From Candidatus Thiosymbion sp. (lineage in GTDB: Bacteria > Pseudomonadota > Gammaproteobacteria > Chromatiales > Chromatiaceae), in NCBI GenBank assembly GCA_018435665.1, contig JAHDND010000072.1, positions 35,056 to 99,055 on the forward strand: DNA of 64,000 nt. The letters run 5' to 3'. The notes under the pieces were generated by a model, which did not search any database, was not told where the DNA came from, and worked only from the letters and a program-made list of their open reading frames with translations. Of the stretch, positions 1 to 9,807 are shown in pieces (positions within the stretch are counted from its first letter, which is position 1; every line of letters starts with the position of its first letter). The position numbers and the translations under genes are program-made.

Positions 1-42
1 CATCCCCGTGGCGCAATGAATCAGGAGGCTCCCGACGCTGCT

Positions 43-702
43 ATGTTTACCGGCATCATTCAGGCCATTGGCCAGGTCCAGACCCTTGAACCCCGGGGCG
101 GTGATGTCCGCCTGACCCTGAGTACCGGCAAGCTGCCCCTGGCGGGCCTGGTCCTGGGAGACAGCGTGGCGGTCAATGGGGTCTGTCTTACCGCCGTCAA
201 TCTGGCGGGAGGCCACTTCGCCGCTGACGTCTCCCGCGAGACCCTGTCCCTGACCACCCTGGGGGCGCTACGACCCGGGAGTCGCGTCAACCTGGAGAAG
301 GCCCTGACCCTCGCCACCCCTCTGGGTGGGCATCTGGTCAGTGGCCATGTGGACGGGGTGGGGGAGATCCTGGAGCGGCACCAGGATGCGCGGTCCTGGC
401 GTTTCCGCGTCCAGGCTCCAGCGGGGCTGGCGCGCTACATCGCCCAGAAGGGCTCCATCTGCGTCGATGGCACCAGCCTGACCGTCAACGCGGTGGATGG
501 CGCGGCCTTCGAGCTGAACATCGTCCCTCATACCCTGGTGGAGACGACCATCGGCGACTATCAGCCGGGGACGCGGGTCAATCTGGAGGTGGACCTGATC
601 GCCCGCTACCTGGAGCGCCTGATCCTGGGCGAACGGGCGGCGGAGCCCGCCAGCAAGGGCATCACCGCCGCCTTTCTGGCGGAGCATGGGTTTGGTCGTT
701 AG
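43..702 (+). CDS. ribE: Riboflavin synthase, alpha chain
   Basis: Catalyses the dismutation of two 6,7-dimethyl-8-ribityllumazine molecules to riboflavin in the cytosol. The 219-aa product starts with the family-typical MFTGIIQ and has two tandem lumazine-binding repeats (roughly 1-97 and 98-195), each with its own signature, VNGVCLT in the first and VDGTSLT in the second. An in-frame upstream ATG exists at 16, but the canonical N-terminus and the AGGAGG at 23-28 favour 43. A possible upstream reading frame ends in TGA at 17-19, consistent with a preceding gene such as ribD, but too little is visible to call it. Downstream is convergent trmO, so ribBA and ribH are not linked on this side. Confidence 0.95.
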   Translation: MFTGIIQAIGQVQTLEPRGGDVRLTLSTGKLPLAGLVLGDSVAVNGVCLTAVNLAGGHFAADVSRETLSLTTLGALRPGSRVNLEKALTLATPLGGHLVSGHVDGVGEILERHQDARSWRFRVQAPAGLARYIAQKGSICVDGTSLTVNAVDGAAFELNIVPHTLVETTIGDYQPGTRVNLEVDLIARYLERLILGERAAEPASKGITAAFLAEHGFGR

Positions 703-743
703 AGGATGGCTTGGGTACCGGCAAGCCGCCGTTCAACCCCGCG

Positions 744-760
744 GATCAGCCTTGCTGATC
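744..760. terminator. Short hairpin between convergent ribE and trmO
   Basis: A perfect 7-bp stem GATCAGC/GCTGATC with a CTT loop sits in the 56-bp gap between two convergent genes and reaches the trmO stop codon. There is no T-tract on either side, so it would be at best a weak or factor-dependent terminator. Confidence 0.3.
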
Positions 761-1496
761 AGGTCGCCAGCGGTTCCAGGGCCGTGACCAGAATCTGGCC
801 GCCGGTTTCGCGCCATTTCACCTCCAGATCATAGAGCCGCAGGGCGAAGTCCTGGCGATCCGGGTAGCGGTCCAGGTAGCCCGGACGCGGGTCCTGGCGC
901 AGGACCTGGGTGATGAGATCCGCCAGGCGGCGCTCCCCCTCGGGGTCCGCCCACCGGGCCTGGGACAGGGCTTGCGCCTGGGTCAGGGCCTGGGGGCTGA
1001 AGATCACCTCCCGTTTTCGGTCGTGGGACGGGGGGACGAAGCCCGAACTGGCCTGGGGCAGGCAGTCGGCATAGGGGACGTAGGGCTTGACGTCCAGCAC
1101 CGGGGTGCCGTCCAGCAGGTCCACGCCCCCCAGACGCAGGGCCAGGCCACCACCTTCCCGGTCTAAGCCCCGGAATTCCACCGCCGACAGGCCGATGGGG
1201 TTGGGCCGGTGGGGCGAGCGGCTGGCGAAGACCCCCACCTTGCGTCGGCCCCCCAGCCGGGGCGGGCGCACCGTGGGTCGCCAGCCCTCGGCGATGGCGT
1301 CGTGGAAGACGAACAGCAGCCAGAGGTGGCTGAAGCCCTCCAGGCCGGTGAAGGCCTCCTCCCGGGCGAACGTCGCGAAGAGTTCCAGGCGCGCCTCGAC
1401 CGCCGTCACCAGCCCCGGCTGCCGGGGGATGCCGAATTTGCCGGTGTAGCAGGAGCGGATCAGGCCAATGGGGCGAAAAGAGTAGTTGTCGTCCAT
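759..1496 (-). CDS. trmO: tRNA (N6-threonylcarbamoyladenosine37-N6)-methyltransferase TrmO
   Basis: TrmO (TsaA/YaeB) uses SAM to N6-methylate t6A37 in threonine tRNA. The 245-aa product carries the family hallmarks FGIPRQPGL near the N-terminus and RSPHRPNPIGLS at about residues 95-106, followed by the LLDGTPVLDVKPYVPY block. Length fits the roughly 235-aa family norm when translation begins at MDDNYSFRPIG. The reading frame is open 20 codons further upstream, but that stretch is Arg-rich and lies outside the family. Its convergent neighbour is ribE, and it is separated by 90 bp from the rim operon end, so it probably has its own promoter. Confidence 0.92.
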   Translation of the reverse strand: MDDNYSFRPIGLIRSCYTGKFGIPRQPGLVTAVEARLELFATFAREEAFTGLEGFSHLWLLFVFHDAIAEGWRPTVRPPRLGGRRKVGVFASRSPHRPNPIGLSAVEFRGLDREGGGLALRLGGVDLLDGTPVLDVKPYVPYADCLPQASSGFVPPSHDRKREVIFSPQALTQAQALSQARWADPEGERRLADLITQVLRQDPRPGYLDRYPDRQDFALRLYDLEVKWRETGGQILVTALEPLAT

Positions 1497-1586
1497 CGCA
1501 ACAATCCGTTCAGTAACTTGCGGTCTAAAGCGCACCCCGTTCCGGCGCGGGGCCACCGAGGGCTTGCGGGAATATCAGGTCAAGGA

Positions 1587-2648
1587 TCAGTTCAGCGGCG
1601 GCTCCAGCGGCGGCACGGCATCGGACTCGGGGCCGACGGCGTTCTGGAAGCGTTCGACCGCTTCCGCTGCCAGGTCGGGGGCGCCGAAGCGGGCGATGTG
1701 GTAGAGGGCCTCGCCCTCGTTGACCAGGGGGAGCTTGACCTTGCCGATGACTACCCCTGCGCTCGGGGCCTCGACCGCGATCTCGTTCTCGCCCAGGGGG
1801 CCAGCGATCCAGCCCAGGCCCTCGCCCTTTTCGACCCGTGCCCCCAGGGGCTTGGTGGCGCGCAGGATGCCGCTCTGGGGGGCGCGCACCCACTGGCTGG
1901 AGGTGGCGATGACGGCCGCAGGTGGCGGGTGGCGAGTCGCTTTGGCACGCTTGGCCTTGCCCAGCATCCCCAGTTCCCGCATGACGCCCATGACCCCGCG
2001 TGCCCCGGCGCGGATGGCCAGTTCATCGAAGCGCAGGGCCTCGCCGGCCTCGTAAACTAGGACCGGCACCCCCAGCCGGGCGGCGGCCTCGCGCAGGGAG
2101 CCATCGCGCAGGTCGGCGTTGAGAATGACCGGGCTGCCGAAGGCCTTGGCCAGGGCCTCCACCTGGCCGCTCTCCTCGAAGGTGGCGCGGACCTGGGGCA
2201 GGTTCTCGCGATGGACGGCGCCGGTGTGCAGGTCGATGCCGAAGTCGGCCTTGGCGACGATCTCCTCCAGGAAGGCGTTGGCCAGGCGCGCGGCCAGGGA
2301 GCCCTTGTCGGAGCCGGGGAAGCAGCGATTGAGGTCCCGCCGGTCGGGGAGGTAGCGGGACTGGCGGACGAAGCCGTAGACATTGACCACCGGCACCAGG
2401 ATCAGGGTGCCGCGCAGCCGCTCCAGGGCCGGGCACTGGCGCAGCCGACGGACGATCTCGACGCCGTTGATCTCGTCGCCGTGGATGGCGGCGCAGACGA
2501 AGAGCCGGGGGCCGTCCCGGCGGCCACGGATGACCTGGGCCGAGAGCACGACCGGAGTATGGGTGTAGAGCAGTGGCAGCCGCAGCTCCACCAGCCGACG
2601 CTCGCCGGGGAGGATGTCGAGGCCGCCGATCTGCACCCGGGCGCTCAT
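1587..2648 (-). CDS. Succinylglutamate desuccinylase/aspartoacylase family zinc hydrolase
   Basis: A 353-aa zinc carboxypeptidase-fold amidohydrolase of the aspartoacylase/AstE group (COG3608). Zinc-site residues are visible as H56-G-D-E59 and H141 in DLHTG. The C-terminal 90 residues form the beta domain typical of bacterial members. Its start codon overlaps the rimK stop by 4 nt, and rimK overlaps rimB in the same way, so the three are translationally coupled. Because RimK adds glutamates to the ribosomal protein S6 tail, a hydrolase in the same operon could trim or remove such amide-linked residues; that is inference. Family membership is clear, substrate is not. Confidence 0.85.
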   Translation of the reverse strand: MSARVQIGGLDILPGERRLVELRLPLLYTHTPVVLSAQVIRGRRDGPRLFVCAAIHGDEINGVEIVRRLRQCPALERLRGTLILVPVVNVYGFVRQSRYLPDRRDLNRCFPGSDKGSLAARLANAFLEEIVAKADFGIDLHTGAVHRENLPQVRATFEESGQVEALAKAFGSPVILNADLRDGSLREAAARLGVPVLVYEAGEALRFDELAIRAGARGVMGVMRELGMLGKAKRAKATRHPPPAAVIATSSQWVRAPQSGILRATKPLGARVEKGEGLGWIAGPLGENEIAVEAPSAGVVIGKVKLPLVNEGEALYHIARFGAPDLAAEAVERFQNAVGPESDAVPPLEPPLN

Positions 2649-3550
2649 CCCTGGCCGCGGGTGCGTCCGCTGCGCACCCCGGCGTTGCGTTCGATGAACT
2701 GGATCATGAGCCCGGCGATGTCCTTGCCGGTGGCGCGCTCGATACCCTCCAGCCCCGGCGAGGAGTTGACCTCCATGACCACCGGGCCGTGGTTGGAGCG
2801 CAGGATGTCCACCCCGGCCACGTTGAGCCCCAGGATGGCGGCGGCGCGCACCGCCGTGGAGCGCTCCTCGGGGGTGATCCGGACCAGGGTGGCGGTGCCG
2901 CCACGGTGCAGGTTGGAACGGAACTCCCCGGGCTTGGCCTGGCGCTTCATGGCCGCCACCACCTTGTCGCCGATGACCAGGCAGCGGATGTCGGCGCCGC
3001 CGGCCTCGCGGATGTATTCCTGGGCGAGGATGTTGGCCTTGAGCCCCATGAAGGCCTCGATGACGCTCTCCGCCGCCTGGTCGGTCTCGGTGAGGACCAC
3101 GCCGATGCCCTGGGTCCCCTCCAGCAGTTTGATGACCAGGGGGGCACCGCCCAGCATCTTGATCAGGTCGTGGACATCGTCCGGGGCATGGGCGAAGCCG
3201 GTCACCGGCAGGCCGATGCCCTTGCGTGCCAGGAGCTGGAGGGAGCGCAGCTTGTCGCGGGCGCGGGTGATGGCGACGGATTCGTTGAGGGAAAAGGTGT
3301 TCACCATCTCGAACTGCCTCAGCACGGCCGTGCCGTAGAAGGTGACCGAGGCGCCGATGCGCGGGATCACGGCATCGTAGGGACCCAGTTCCTCGCCCTT
3401 GTAGTGGATGGTGGGCCGGTGGGAGGCGATGTTCATGTAACAGCGCAGGACGTCGATGACCCGCGCCTCATGGCCCCGTTGGGTGGCGGCCTCCACCAGC
3501 CGCCGGGTCGAGTAGAGTTTGGGGTTGCGCGACAGGATGGCGATTTTCAT
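2645..3550 (-). CDS. rimK: RimK, S6--L-glutamate ligase (ATP-grasp)
   Basis: An ATP-grasp ligase that adds glutamate residues to the C-terminus of ribosomal protein S6. The 301-aa product opens with [18 protein letters not shown] as in known RimK proteins. The ATP-grasp core has the [12 protein letters not shown] and LEGTQGIGV segments and the metal-binding [13 protein letters not shown] near residue 260. Length is the usual 300 aa. It is the middle gene of an overlapping leftward operon (rimB stop overlaps the rimK start, rimK stop overlaps the aspartoacylase-family start), matching the known link of RimK with the RimB protease. Confidence 0.93.
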   Translation of the reverse strand: MKIAILSRNPKLYSTRRLVEAATQRGHEARVIDVLRCYMNIASHRPTIHYKGEELGPYDAVIPRIGASVTFYGTAVLRQFEMVNTFSLNESVAITRARDKLRSLQLLARKGIGLPVTGFAHAPDDVHDLIKMLGGAPLVIKLLEGTQGIGVVLTETDQAAESVIEAFMGLKANILAQEYIREAGGADIRCLVIGDKVVAAMKRQAKPGEFRSNLHRGGTATLVRITPEERSTAVRAAAILGLNVAGVDILRSNHGPVVMEVNSSPGLEGIERATGKDIAGLMIQFIERNAGVRSGRTRGQG

Positions 3551-4068
3551 CTCGGTGAGGGGTCCCCAGCGGCCAGGGCCGGATAAAGGCGTTTCAGGCG
3601 CGGCTTACGGCTGGCGAGGTAGGAACCCTGGGGGTCCACCAGCAGCCGTCCGCTCATGGCGCTGCGTCCCAACAGCATGCGAAAGAGCATGGAATCCCGG
3701 TCCGTGAGGGTCAGTTCGATGGTCCATTCCCCCGTGCCCAGCCGCAGCGGCGTGGCGATGACCCAGCGGCTCTCCCGGTGACCACCGGAGTCACTGACGA
3801 TGCGCCGGTCCAGCACCTGGGCGGTGCAGATCGTCACCAGTCCTAGGCGATGCTGGAGGGGATGGACGCCAAAGCGCAGCCAATCCTGGCCCTCCTGTCG
3901 AAAGGGCTCGGTGAAGAAGGCGTGCAGGGTCGAGGTCCGGGCCCCGGTATCCAGTTTCGCCTTGACGGCCGGAATCCCCAGGCCGGGCAGGGCGAGCCAT
4001 TCCCGCCAGCCCGCGAGGGTTCGAACCTGGTCGGGCGCGCGCGGGGGCTGAGTGAGGGGAGGAGTCAT
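3547..4068 (-). CDS. rimB: RimB-type retropepsin-like aspartic protease
   Basis: A 173-aa protein of the family once called ATP-dependent zinc protease (DUF785) and now regarded as retropepsin-like. The active-site motif is D40-T-G-A43 in the sequence [15 protein letters not shown]. In Pseudomonas RimB acts with RimK to control the glutamylation state of S6. Here it is the first gene of the operon, with a 4-nt overlap into rimK. The substrate in this organism is not shown by the sequence, and the symbol rests on family plus context. Confidence 0.8.
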   Translation of the reverse strand: MTPPLTQPPRAPDQVRTLAGWREWLALPGLGIPAVKAKLDTGARTSTLHAFFTEPFRQEGQDWLRFGVHPLQHRLGLVTICTAQVLDRRIVSDSGGHRESRWVIATPLRLGTGEWTIELTLTDRDSMLFRMLLGRSAMSGRLLVDPQGSYLASRKPRLKRLYPALAAGDPSPR

Positions 4069-4259
4069 GCCGGTTGAGGGTGGGGCGAGGAGGGCGACTG
4101 GTCTATCCGTCCCGATGAACGGTGGATGGGTCCGCGTTGGCCGCGGATGTCCTCGTTTTCGCCGCCGGACGGCGGAGGATGGATGATCCTAGGGCATGAT
4201 GAGCCCGGTTACCAGGGCCTGTCTTGATTAAACGCAAAGAGATGTCACTATGTAGGTCC

Positions 4260-4688
4260 ATGAAGCTCTCGCGCGCGACCCTCGGGACGATCTTGGCCCT
4301 TTGCCTCCTGCTCTTGCAGGGGCAGTTGCTGGCTGTGTCGTTGCTGGGGTGCCGTCACGCCGCCCCGCCGGAGAGATTGGCTGCCCCGCATGCCGGCTGT
4401 CCCCTTTTGGCCGCGGACCCCCAGCCCCCCGCCGTTGTGCCAAGTCCGGCTGATGAACTGTCGGCCGCCATGGGGGTGCCCTCACCCTCGCAGACACTGC
4501 CAGCTTCCTGGCTCGACTGTCACAAGTGCAATCTGCAACTTAGCCTCGGGGTCTCTCTTCAGGGCGATGACGGACTTGTGCCGGCCTTCCTTGTCCCGCG
4601 CCCCCCGGCCACACCCTTGGCGGACCGTCACTTCTACCACTTCAACCCCGAACCCGTCTCCCGACCGCCGATCCCGCCATTGAGCTGA
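4260..4688 (+). CDS. Small secreted protein of the copper-efflux locus, unknown function
   Basis: About 142 aa from the ATG at 4260, which places a basic MKLSR directly before a hydrophobic signal segment (TLGTILALCLLLLQGQLLA). Two further in-frame starts lie upstream at 4224 and 4242. The mature part is short, Pro-rich and contains C/H residues (GCRHA, CHKCN, DRHFYHF) that could bind metal. It resembles the small periplasmic proteins often found directly upstream of Cus/Czc genes (DUF2946-like in style), but I cannot assign a family. Located 76 nt before cusB, so probably co-transcribed. Metal handling is inferred from context only. Confidence 0.6.
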   Translation: MKLSRATLGTILALCLLLLQGQLLAVSLLGCRHAAPPERLAAPHAGCPLLAADPQPPAVVPSPADELSAAMGVPSPSQTLPASWLDCHKCNLQLSLGVSLQGDDGLVPAFLVPRPPATPLADRHFYHFNPEPVSRPPIPPLS

Positions 4689-4764
4689 CGCTGGCCCTGG
4701 CCGGTTCCCCCGCGGGTCCCGGTCAGGCGAATGTGTTCCCTGGCCCTTTGTTGGGAGAAATTGC

Positions 4765-6405
4765 GTGTCCATTACTATTTTTCGGCGCTTGTCCGACTGG
4801 CGGCGCCTGTCCGAGCCCTGGCGCTTGTCCGATTGGCGGCGCCCGTACGAGCCATGGGGCTTGTCCACCTTGCGGCGTCCGTCCCTCTTTCGTGGCCAAT
4901 CCGACGTCCGGCGCCCGCACCTACGCGGGTGCCTGTTCGCTTACCGAAGCCTGACCACGGGCGCCCTGACCTGCCTGCTCTGGTTTGCCTGGCCTCTGAC
5001 GGGCCTGGGGGAGGTGACTCATCGGCATGACCACTCCCTGCCGGGAACGGGGCAAGGGACAAGCCTGCCGCAAGCGGAGGCCCAGGGTGAAGGAATTCAC
5101 CACCACGATCATTCCCTCGCGGCAGGGGAACCGGGGGCAAGCCTTCTGCAACCACCCGGCCAGACCCAGTATGTCTGCCCCATGCACCCTCAGATCGTCC
5201 AGACCGAACCTGGCACCTGCCCCATTTGCGGCATGGACCTGGTCGCGCGCGCCGGGGAGGCCCCGACGGTGGGTTATCCCGAGGTCCGGCTCGACGGCGC
5301 TCTGATACAGAACCTGGGCCTGCGCACCGCCAGGGTCGAGCGCGGCAACCTCTGGGAACCGGTCCGTGCCCTGGGCCGGGTCCAGTATGACGAGACCCGC
5401 ATCGCCCATCTTCACCCCCGGGCCTCCGGCTGGATCACCCGGCTGGCGGTGCGGGCGGAGGGGGAGACCGTCACCCAGGGCCAGACCCTGGCCGAGTTCT
5501 ACGCGCCGGATATCCTGGCGGCCCAGATTGATTTTCTGCTCGCTCTGGGACATTCGTCCCCGGCCATGGGCGGGGACGCGGGTGTGGGCAGGGGCGCGAG
5601 CGGTGGCCAGGTCGGGGTCAAGGCGGACAAGGCGCGCAACCTGCTGCGCCTGCTGGATGTGCCCGAGGCGGTGATCGATGGCATCCAGAGCAGCCGGGAG
5701 ACGCGGGATACCATCCCCATTCCGGCCCCCATCGCCGGGGTGGTGACCGGACTCACCGCCCGGGAGGGCATGTACGTCACCCCGGACAGCACCATGTTCA
5801 CCCTGGTGGACAATAGTCAGGTCTGGGTGCGGGTGGATGTCTTCGAGCACCAGATCGCCGGCCTGGAGCCCGGCCAGAGCGCCCAGATGCGGGTCCCGGC
5901 CTATCCCGGCCGCACCTGGGAGGGGGAATTGGATTATCTCTATCCGGAACTGGACCCCAAGACCCGCACCCTGCCGGTGCGGCTGGTATTCGACAACCCG
6001 GATGGGGTGCTACGGCCCAATCTCTTCGCCGAGGTCAGCATCGAGGGCGAAGGGCGGCGGAACGTGCTCAAGATCCCCCGGGAGGCCCTGATCCACACCG
6101 GCGAGCGCGAGAGCGTGGTCCTGGCCCTGGGCGAGGGTCGCTTCCAGCCGTTGGACGTCACGCCCGGCGCCCGGCTGGGGGGCGAGGTGGAGATCCTCGC
6201 CGGCCTGAAGGAGGGAGACGAGGTGGTGGTCTCCGGGCAGTTCCTCATCGATTCCGAGTCCAGCCTGCGGGCCAGCTTCCAACGGCTAACTTCAGGGGGC
6301 GGTGCTGAGGAGGCGGCCAGAGAGGGTTCTGGGGCAGACAAGGCACCCGGGGATGCCGGGCGGAGCGGCGGCCAGGAGGTGGATCATGCCCATCATCACC
6401 ACTGA
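4765..6405 (+). CDS. cusB: CusB-type RND periplasmic adaptor with metal-binding domain
   Basis: Membrane fusion protein linking the CusA pump to an outer-membrane channel. The GTG start at 4765 has GGGAGA seven bases upstream. The order is: four 12-residue repeats (8-55, Arg/Trp/Ser-rich), a hydrophobic export segment (about 62-82), two His clusters (HRHDH, HHHDH), a heavy-metal-binding domain with CPMHP at 138 and CPICGMDL following, then the barrel-sandwich, hairpin and beta-barrel domains, ending in HAHHHH. At 546 aa it is longer than E. coli CusB (about 407) because of these additions. cusA follows after 72 bp. The outer-membrane cusC is not in the window. Confidence 0.92.
   Translation: MSITIFRRLSDWRRLSEPWRLSDWRRPYEPWGLSTLRRPSLFRGQSDVRRPHLRGCLFAYRSLTTGALTCLLWFAWPLTGLGEVTHRHDHSLPGTGQGTSLPQAEAQGEGIHHHDHSLAAGEPGASLLQPPGQTQYVCPMHPQIVQTEPGTCPICGMDLVARAGEAPTVGYPEVRLDGALIQNLGLRTARVERGNLWEPVRALGRVQYDETRIAHLHPRASGWITRLAVRAEGETVTQGQTLAEFYAPDILAAQIDFLLALGHSSPAMGGDAGVGRGASGGQVGVKADKARNLLRLLDVPEAVIDGIQSSRETRDTIPIPAPIAGVVTGLTAREGMYVTPDSTMFTLVDNSQVWVRVDVFEHQIAGLEPGQSAQMRVPAYPGRTWEGELDYLYPELDPKTRTLPVRLVFDNPDGVLRPNLFAEVSIEGEGRRNVLKIPREALIHTGERESVVLALGEGRFQPLDVTPGARLGGEVEILAGLKEGDEVVVSGQFLIDSESSLRASFQRLTSGGGAEEAAREGSGADKAPGDAGRSGGQEVDHAHHHH
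4786..4929 (+). repeat. 36-bp tandem repeat, four degenerate copies, inside cusB
   Basis: Four consecutive 36-bp units encode RLSDWRRLSEPW, RLSDWRRPYEPW, GLSTLRRPSLFR and GQSDVRRPHLRG. The first two units are nearly identical in DNA (4786-4857) and the later two have decayed. The period is exactly 12 codons, so copy-number changes would keep the frame. The repeat lies before the export signal, in a part that homologous adaptors lack. Confidence 0.85.
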
Positions 6406-6477
6406 GCGTTATCGGATCACCAAGCGCTACCGGTCGCTCGCGATCCTCGTCCCTGCCCCGCTGGCGAGGGCACGGTC

Positions 6478-9400
6478 ATGAAGCACCTGATTCACTGGTC
6501 CATCCGCAACCGCTTCCTGGTCCTGCTCGCCACCCTGCTGCTGACGGCCTGGGGCCTCCAGTCCCTGCGCCAGACGCCCCTGGATGCCATCCCCGACCTG
6601 TCCGATGTCCAGGTCATCGTCCGCACCAGCTTCCCGGGGCAGGCGCCGCGGGTGGTGGAGGACCAGGTCACCTATCCCCTCTCCACCGCCCTGCTGGCGG
6701 TGCCGGGGGCGGTCACGGTGCGCGGCTACAGCCTGTTCGGCGACTCCTACGTCTACGTGCTGTTCGCCGATGGCACAGACCTCTACTGGGCCCGCTCCCG
6801 CGTGCTGGAGTATCTCAGCCAGGTCGCCGGCCAGCTCCCGGAGGGGGCCATTCCCCGCCTGGGACCGGATGCCACCGGGGTCGGCTGGGTGTTCAGCTAC
6901 GCCCTGGTGGACCGGAGCGGCCAGCGGGATCTGGCCCAATTGCGCAGCCTCCAGGACTGGTTCCTCAAGCTGGAGTTGCAGTCCGTCCCTGGGGTGGCGG
7001 AGGTGGCGACGGTGGGCGGCATGGTCCGCCAGTACCAGGTGGTGGCGGACCCGGAGCGCCTGCGCGCCTACGGCATCCCCCTCGGCCACCTGACCCAGGC
7101 CATCCGCGCCGCCAATCAGGAGGTCGGCGGCTCGGTGCTGGAGCTGGCGGAGGCGGAGTACATGGTGCGCAGCCGGGGCTATATCACCTCGATCGCGGAC
7201 ATCGAGACCATCCCCATCGATGTGGGCCCGGACGGTACGCCCATCCTGTTGCGTGACCTGGCCCGGGTGGAGATCGGCCCCGAGATGCGCCGGGCGGTTG
7301 CGGAGCTGGACGGGGAGGGGGAGGTGACCGGCGGCATCGTCGTCATGCGCCAGGGGGAGAACGCCCTGGCGACCATCGCCGCGGTCAAGGCCAAGCTGGA
7401 AGAACTCAAGCCCGGCCTGCCGGCGGGGGTGGAGATTCTCACCACCTATGATCGTGCCCCTTTGATCCTGGATGCGGTCTCCAATTTGCGGGAGAAGCTG
7501 ATCGAGGAACTGATCGTCGTCGCCCTGGTGTGCCTGGTGTTTCTCTTCCACCTGCGCTCCGCCCTGGTGGCGGTGGTCAGCCTGCCCCTGGGCATCCTGG
7601 TGGCCTTCATCCTCATGCGCTACCAGGGCATCAACGCCAACATCCTCTCCCTGGGCGGCATCGCCATCGCCATCGGCGCCATGGTCGATGCCGCCGTGGT
7701 GATGATCGAGAACGCCCACAAACACTTGGAGCGCTACCGCCAGGCCCATGGCGGCGTGGCGCCGGAGGGCCAGGCCCACTGGGACCTGATCGCCAAGGCG
7801 GCGGGGGAGGTGGGGCCGGCCCTGTTCTTCTCCCTGTTGATCATCACCCTGAGCTTCATCCCGGTCTTTGCCCTGGAGGCCCAGGAAGGCCGGCTCTTCG
7901 TGCCCCTGGCCTATACCAAGACCTACGCCATGGCCGCCGCCGCGGGTCTGGCGGTGACCCTGGTGCCGGTGTTGATGGGCTACTTCATCCGCGGTCGCAT
8001 CCCCGCCGAGGAGGCCAACCCCTTCAACCGGCTGCTGATGCGCCTCTATCGGCCCCTGCTGCGGGGGGTGCTGGCGGCGCCCAAGACCACCCTGGTCCTG
8101 GCCGTCCTGCTGCTGGCCAGCGTGGTCTATCCCCTGCAACGCCTGGGCACGGAGTTCATGCCCGAGCTGGACGAGGGCGACCTGCTCTACATGCCCACCA
8201 GCCTGCCGGGCCTGTCCGCGGGCAAGGCCCAGCAGCTCTTGCAGCAGACCGACCGGCTGATCGCCAGCGTCCCGGAGGTGGCCCGGGTCTTCGGCAAGGT
8301 GGGGCCGGCGGAGACGGCCACGGACCCGGCGCCCATGACCATGATCGAGACCAGCATCACCCTCAAGCCGCGGGACCAGTGGCGGGGGGGGATGACCCTG
8401 GACCAGCTCATCGCCGAGCTCGACCAGCGGGTCCGCGTTCCCGGGCTGACCAATGCCTGGGTCATGCCCATCAAGACCCGCATCGACATGCTCGCCACCG
8501 GCATCCGCACCCCGGTGGGGGTCAAGATCGCCGGGCCGGACCTGGCGGAGATCCAGCGCCTGGGCGAGGAGATCGAGGGGGTGTTGCGCACGATCCCCGG
8601 CACCCGGTCGGTCATCGCCGAGCGGGTAAGCGGCGGGCGCTATCTGGAGGTCCGGCCCAAGCGCCTGGAGGCGGCGCGCCTGGGCCTGAGCGTGGCCGAC
8701 ATCAATGAACTGATCGCCGTGGCGGTGGGTGGCATGAACCTGACCCAGACGGTAGAGGGTCGGGAGCGCTATCCCTTGAACCTGCGCTTCCCCCGGGAGC
8801 GGCGGGACGATCCGGAGAAGCTGGCCCAGTTACCCCTGGTGACGCCGAGCGGCGCCCAGGTGCCCCTGGGACAGGTGGCGGAGCTGGTCATCGTCGACGG
8901 GCCGCCCATGTTGCGCAGCGAGAACGCCCGCCTCAACGGCTGGATCTATGTCGACATCCGCGACCGCGACCTGGGAGGCTACGTCGCCGAGGCCCAGGCC
9001 CGGGTCAGGGAGGCGGTCGAACTGCCGCCGGGCTACGCCCTCGCCTGGTCCGGCCAGTACCAGTACCTGGAGCGCGCCCGGGCGCGGTTGCTCCAGGTGG
9101 TGCCACTAACCCTGGCCATCACCTTCGTGCTGCTCTATCTCATCTTCCGCCGCGCAGGGGAGGCCTGGCTGGTGATGATCACCGTGCCCTTCGCCCTGAT
9201 CGGCGGTTTCTGGTTCGTCTGGTGGCTGGGCTACCACCTGTCGGTGGCCGTGGCGGTGGGCTTCATCGCCCTGGCCGGGGTGGCGGCCGAGTTCGGCGTG
9301 GTCATGCTGCTCTATCTCGACCGCGCCCTGGCGGAGTACCGGGAGCAGGGGCGACTCAACAGCCGGGCCGATCTCAAAGCGGCCATCATGGCCGGCGCCG

Positions 9401-9648
9401 TCCAGCGGCTGCGGCCCAAGGCCATGACCGTCGCCACCCTGATCGCCGGCCTGTTGCCGATCCTGCTCTTCGAGGGCGTGGGCTCCGAGGTCATGGGCCG
9501 CATCGCCGCCCCCATGGTCGGCGGCATGGTCACCGCGCCCCTGATGAGCCTCTTCGTCATCCCGGCGATCTATCTGCTGTGGCAAAGCCGGAATTTGGAC
9601 CCGGAGCCCCGCGATCATCGGCCTGGGGTGGAGAAGGCCGGGGGCTAG
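6478..9648 (+). CDS. cusA: CusA, Cu(I)/Ag(I) efflux RND pump
   Basis: Proton-driven inner-membrane pump of the heavy-metal-efflux RND family, 1056 aa, the usual length, with two six-helix halves and two large periplasmic loops. The three methionines that bind Cu(I)/Ag(I) in E. coli CusA (573, 623, 672) have clear equivalents at M572 (LLYMP), M622 (PMTMIET) and M671 (RIDML), which argues for copper/silver rather than Zn/Co/Cd. The TM4 segment [16 protein letters not shown] carries the acidic proton-relay residues. It follows cusB in the same direction. Confidence 0.95.
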   Translation: MKHLIHWSIRNRFLVLLATLLLTAWGLQSLRQTPLDAIPDLSDVQVIVRTSFPGQAPRVVEDQVTYPLSTALLAVPGAVTVRGYSLFGDSYVYVLFADGTDLYWARSRVLEYLSQVAGQLPEGAIPRLGPDATGVGWVFSYALVDRSGQRDLAQLRSLQDWFLKLELQSVPGVAEVATVGGMVRQYQVVADPERLRAYGIPLGHLTQAIRAANQEVGGSVLELAEAEYMVRSRGYITSIADIETIPIDVGPDGTPILLRDLARVEIGPEMRRAVAELDGEGEVTGGIVVMRQGENALATIAAVKAKLEELKPGLPAGVEILTTYDRAPLILDAVSNLREKLIEELIVVALVCLVFLFHLRSALVAVVSLPLGILVAFILMRYQGINANILSLGGIAIAIGAMVDAAVVMIENAHKHLERYRQAHGGVAPEGQAHWDLIAKAAGEVGPALFFSLLIITLSFIPVFALEAQEGRLFVPLAYTKTYAMAAAAGLAVTLVPVLMGYFIRGRIPAEEANPFNRLLMRLYRPLLRGVLAAPKTTLVLAVLLLASVVYPLQRLGTEFMPELDEGDLLYMPTSLPGLSAGKAQQLLQQTDRLIASVPEVARVFGKVGPAETATDPAPMTMIETSITLKPRDQWRGGMTLDQLIAELDQRVRVPGLTNAWVMPIKTRIDMLATGIRTPVGVKIAGPDLAEIQRLGEEIEGVLRTIPGTRSVIAERVSGGRYLEVRPKRLEAARLGLSVADINELIAVAVGGMNLTQTVEGRERYPLNLRFPRERRDDPEKLAQLPLVTPSGAQVPLGQVAELVIVDGPPMLRSENARLNGWIYVDIRDRDLGGYVAEAQARVREAVELPPGYALAWSGQYQYLERARARLLQVVPLTLAITFVLLYLIFRRAGEAWLVMITVPFALIGGFWFVWWLGYHLSVAVAVGFIALAGVAAEFGVVMLLYLDRALAEYREQGRLNSRADLKAAIMAGAVQRLRPKAMTVATLIAGLLPILLFEGVGSEVMGRIAAPMVGGMVTAPLMSLFVIPAIYLLWQSRNLDPEPRDHRPGVEKAGG

Positions 9649-9700
9649 GCAGACCAAGCCTCGGTTGCGACGCTAAATTTGCCTGAGCCATCGTAACTAT

Positions 9701-9731
9701 CCCCCGGCAATGCCGGGGGCATTCAGTTTTT
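9701..9731 (+). terminator. Possible rho-independent terminator after cusA
   Basis: An 8-bp GC stem CCCCCGGC/GCCGGGGG with a 3-nt loop at 9701-9719 lies 53 bp after the cusA stop and is followed, after seven bases, by TTTTT at 9727-9731. The gap between stem and T-run makes it a weak example. Confidence 0.45.
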
Positions 9732-9807
9732 GGGCCGCCAGAGGCGGCTCGGCGGACGGTGGGAGCGAAGTAGCCCCGCTCACACAAGCTCTGGCCCGCA
9801 AAGTTGC

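Noticed and set aside
6427..8139. 570-aa minus-strand open frame opposite cusA
   Set aside because: Antisense shadow of cusA in GC-rich DNA; the translation is Gln/Gly/His/Asp-rich without domains.
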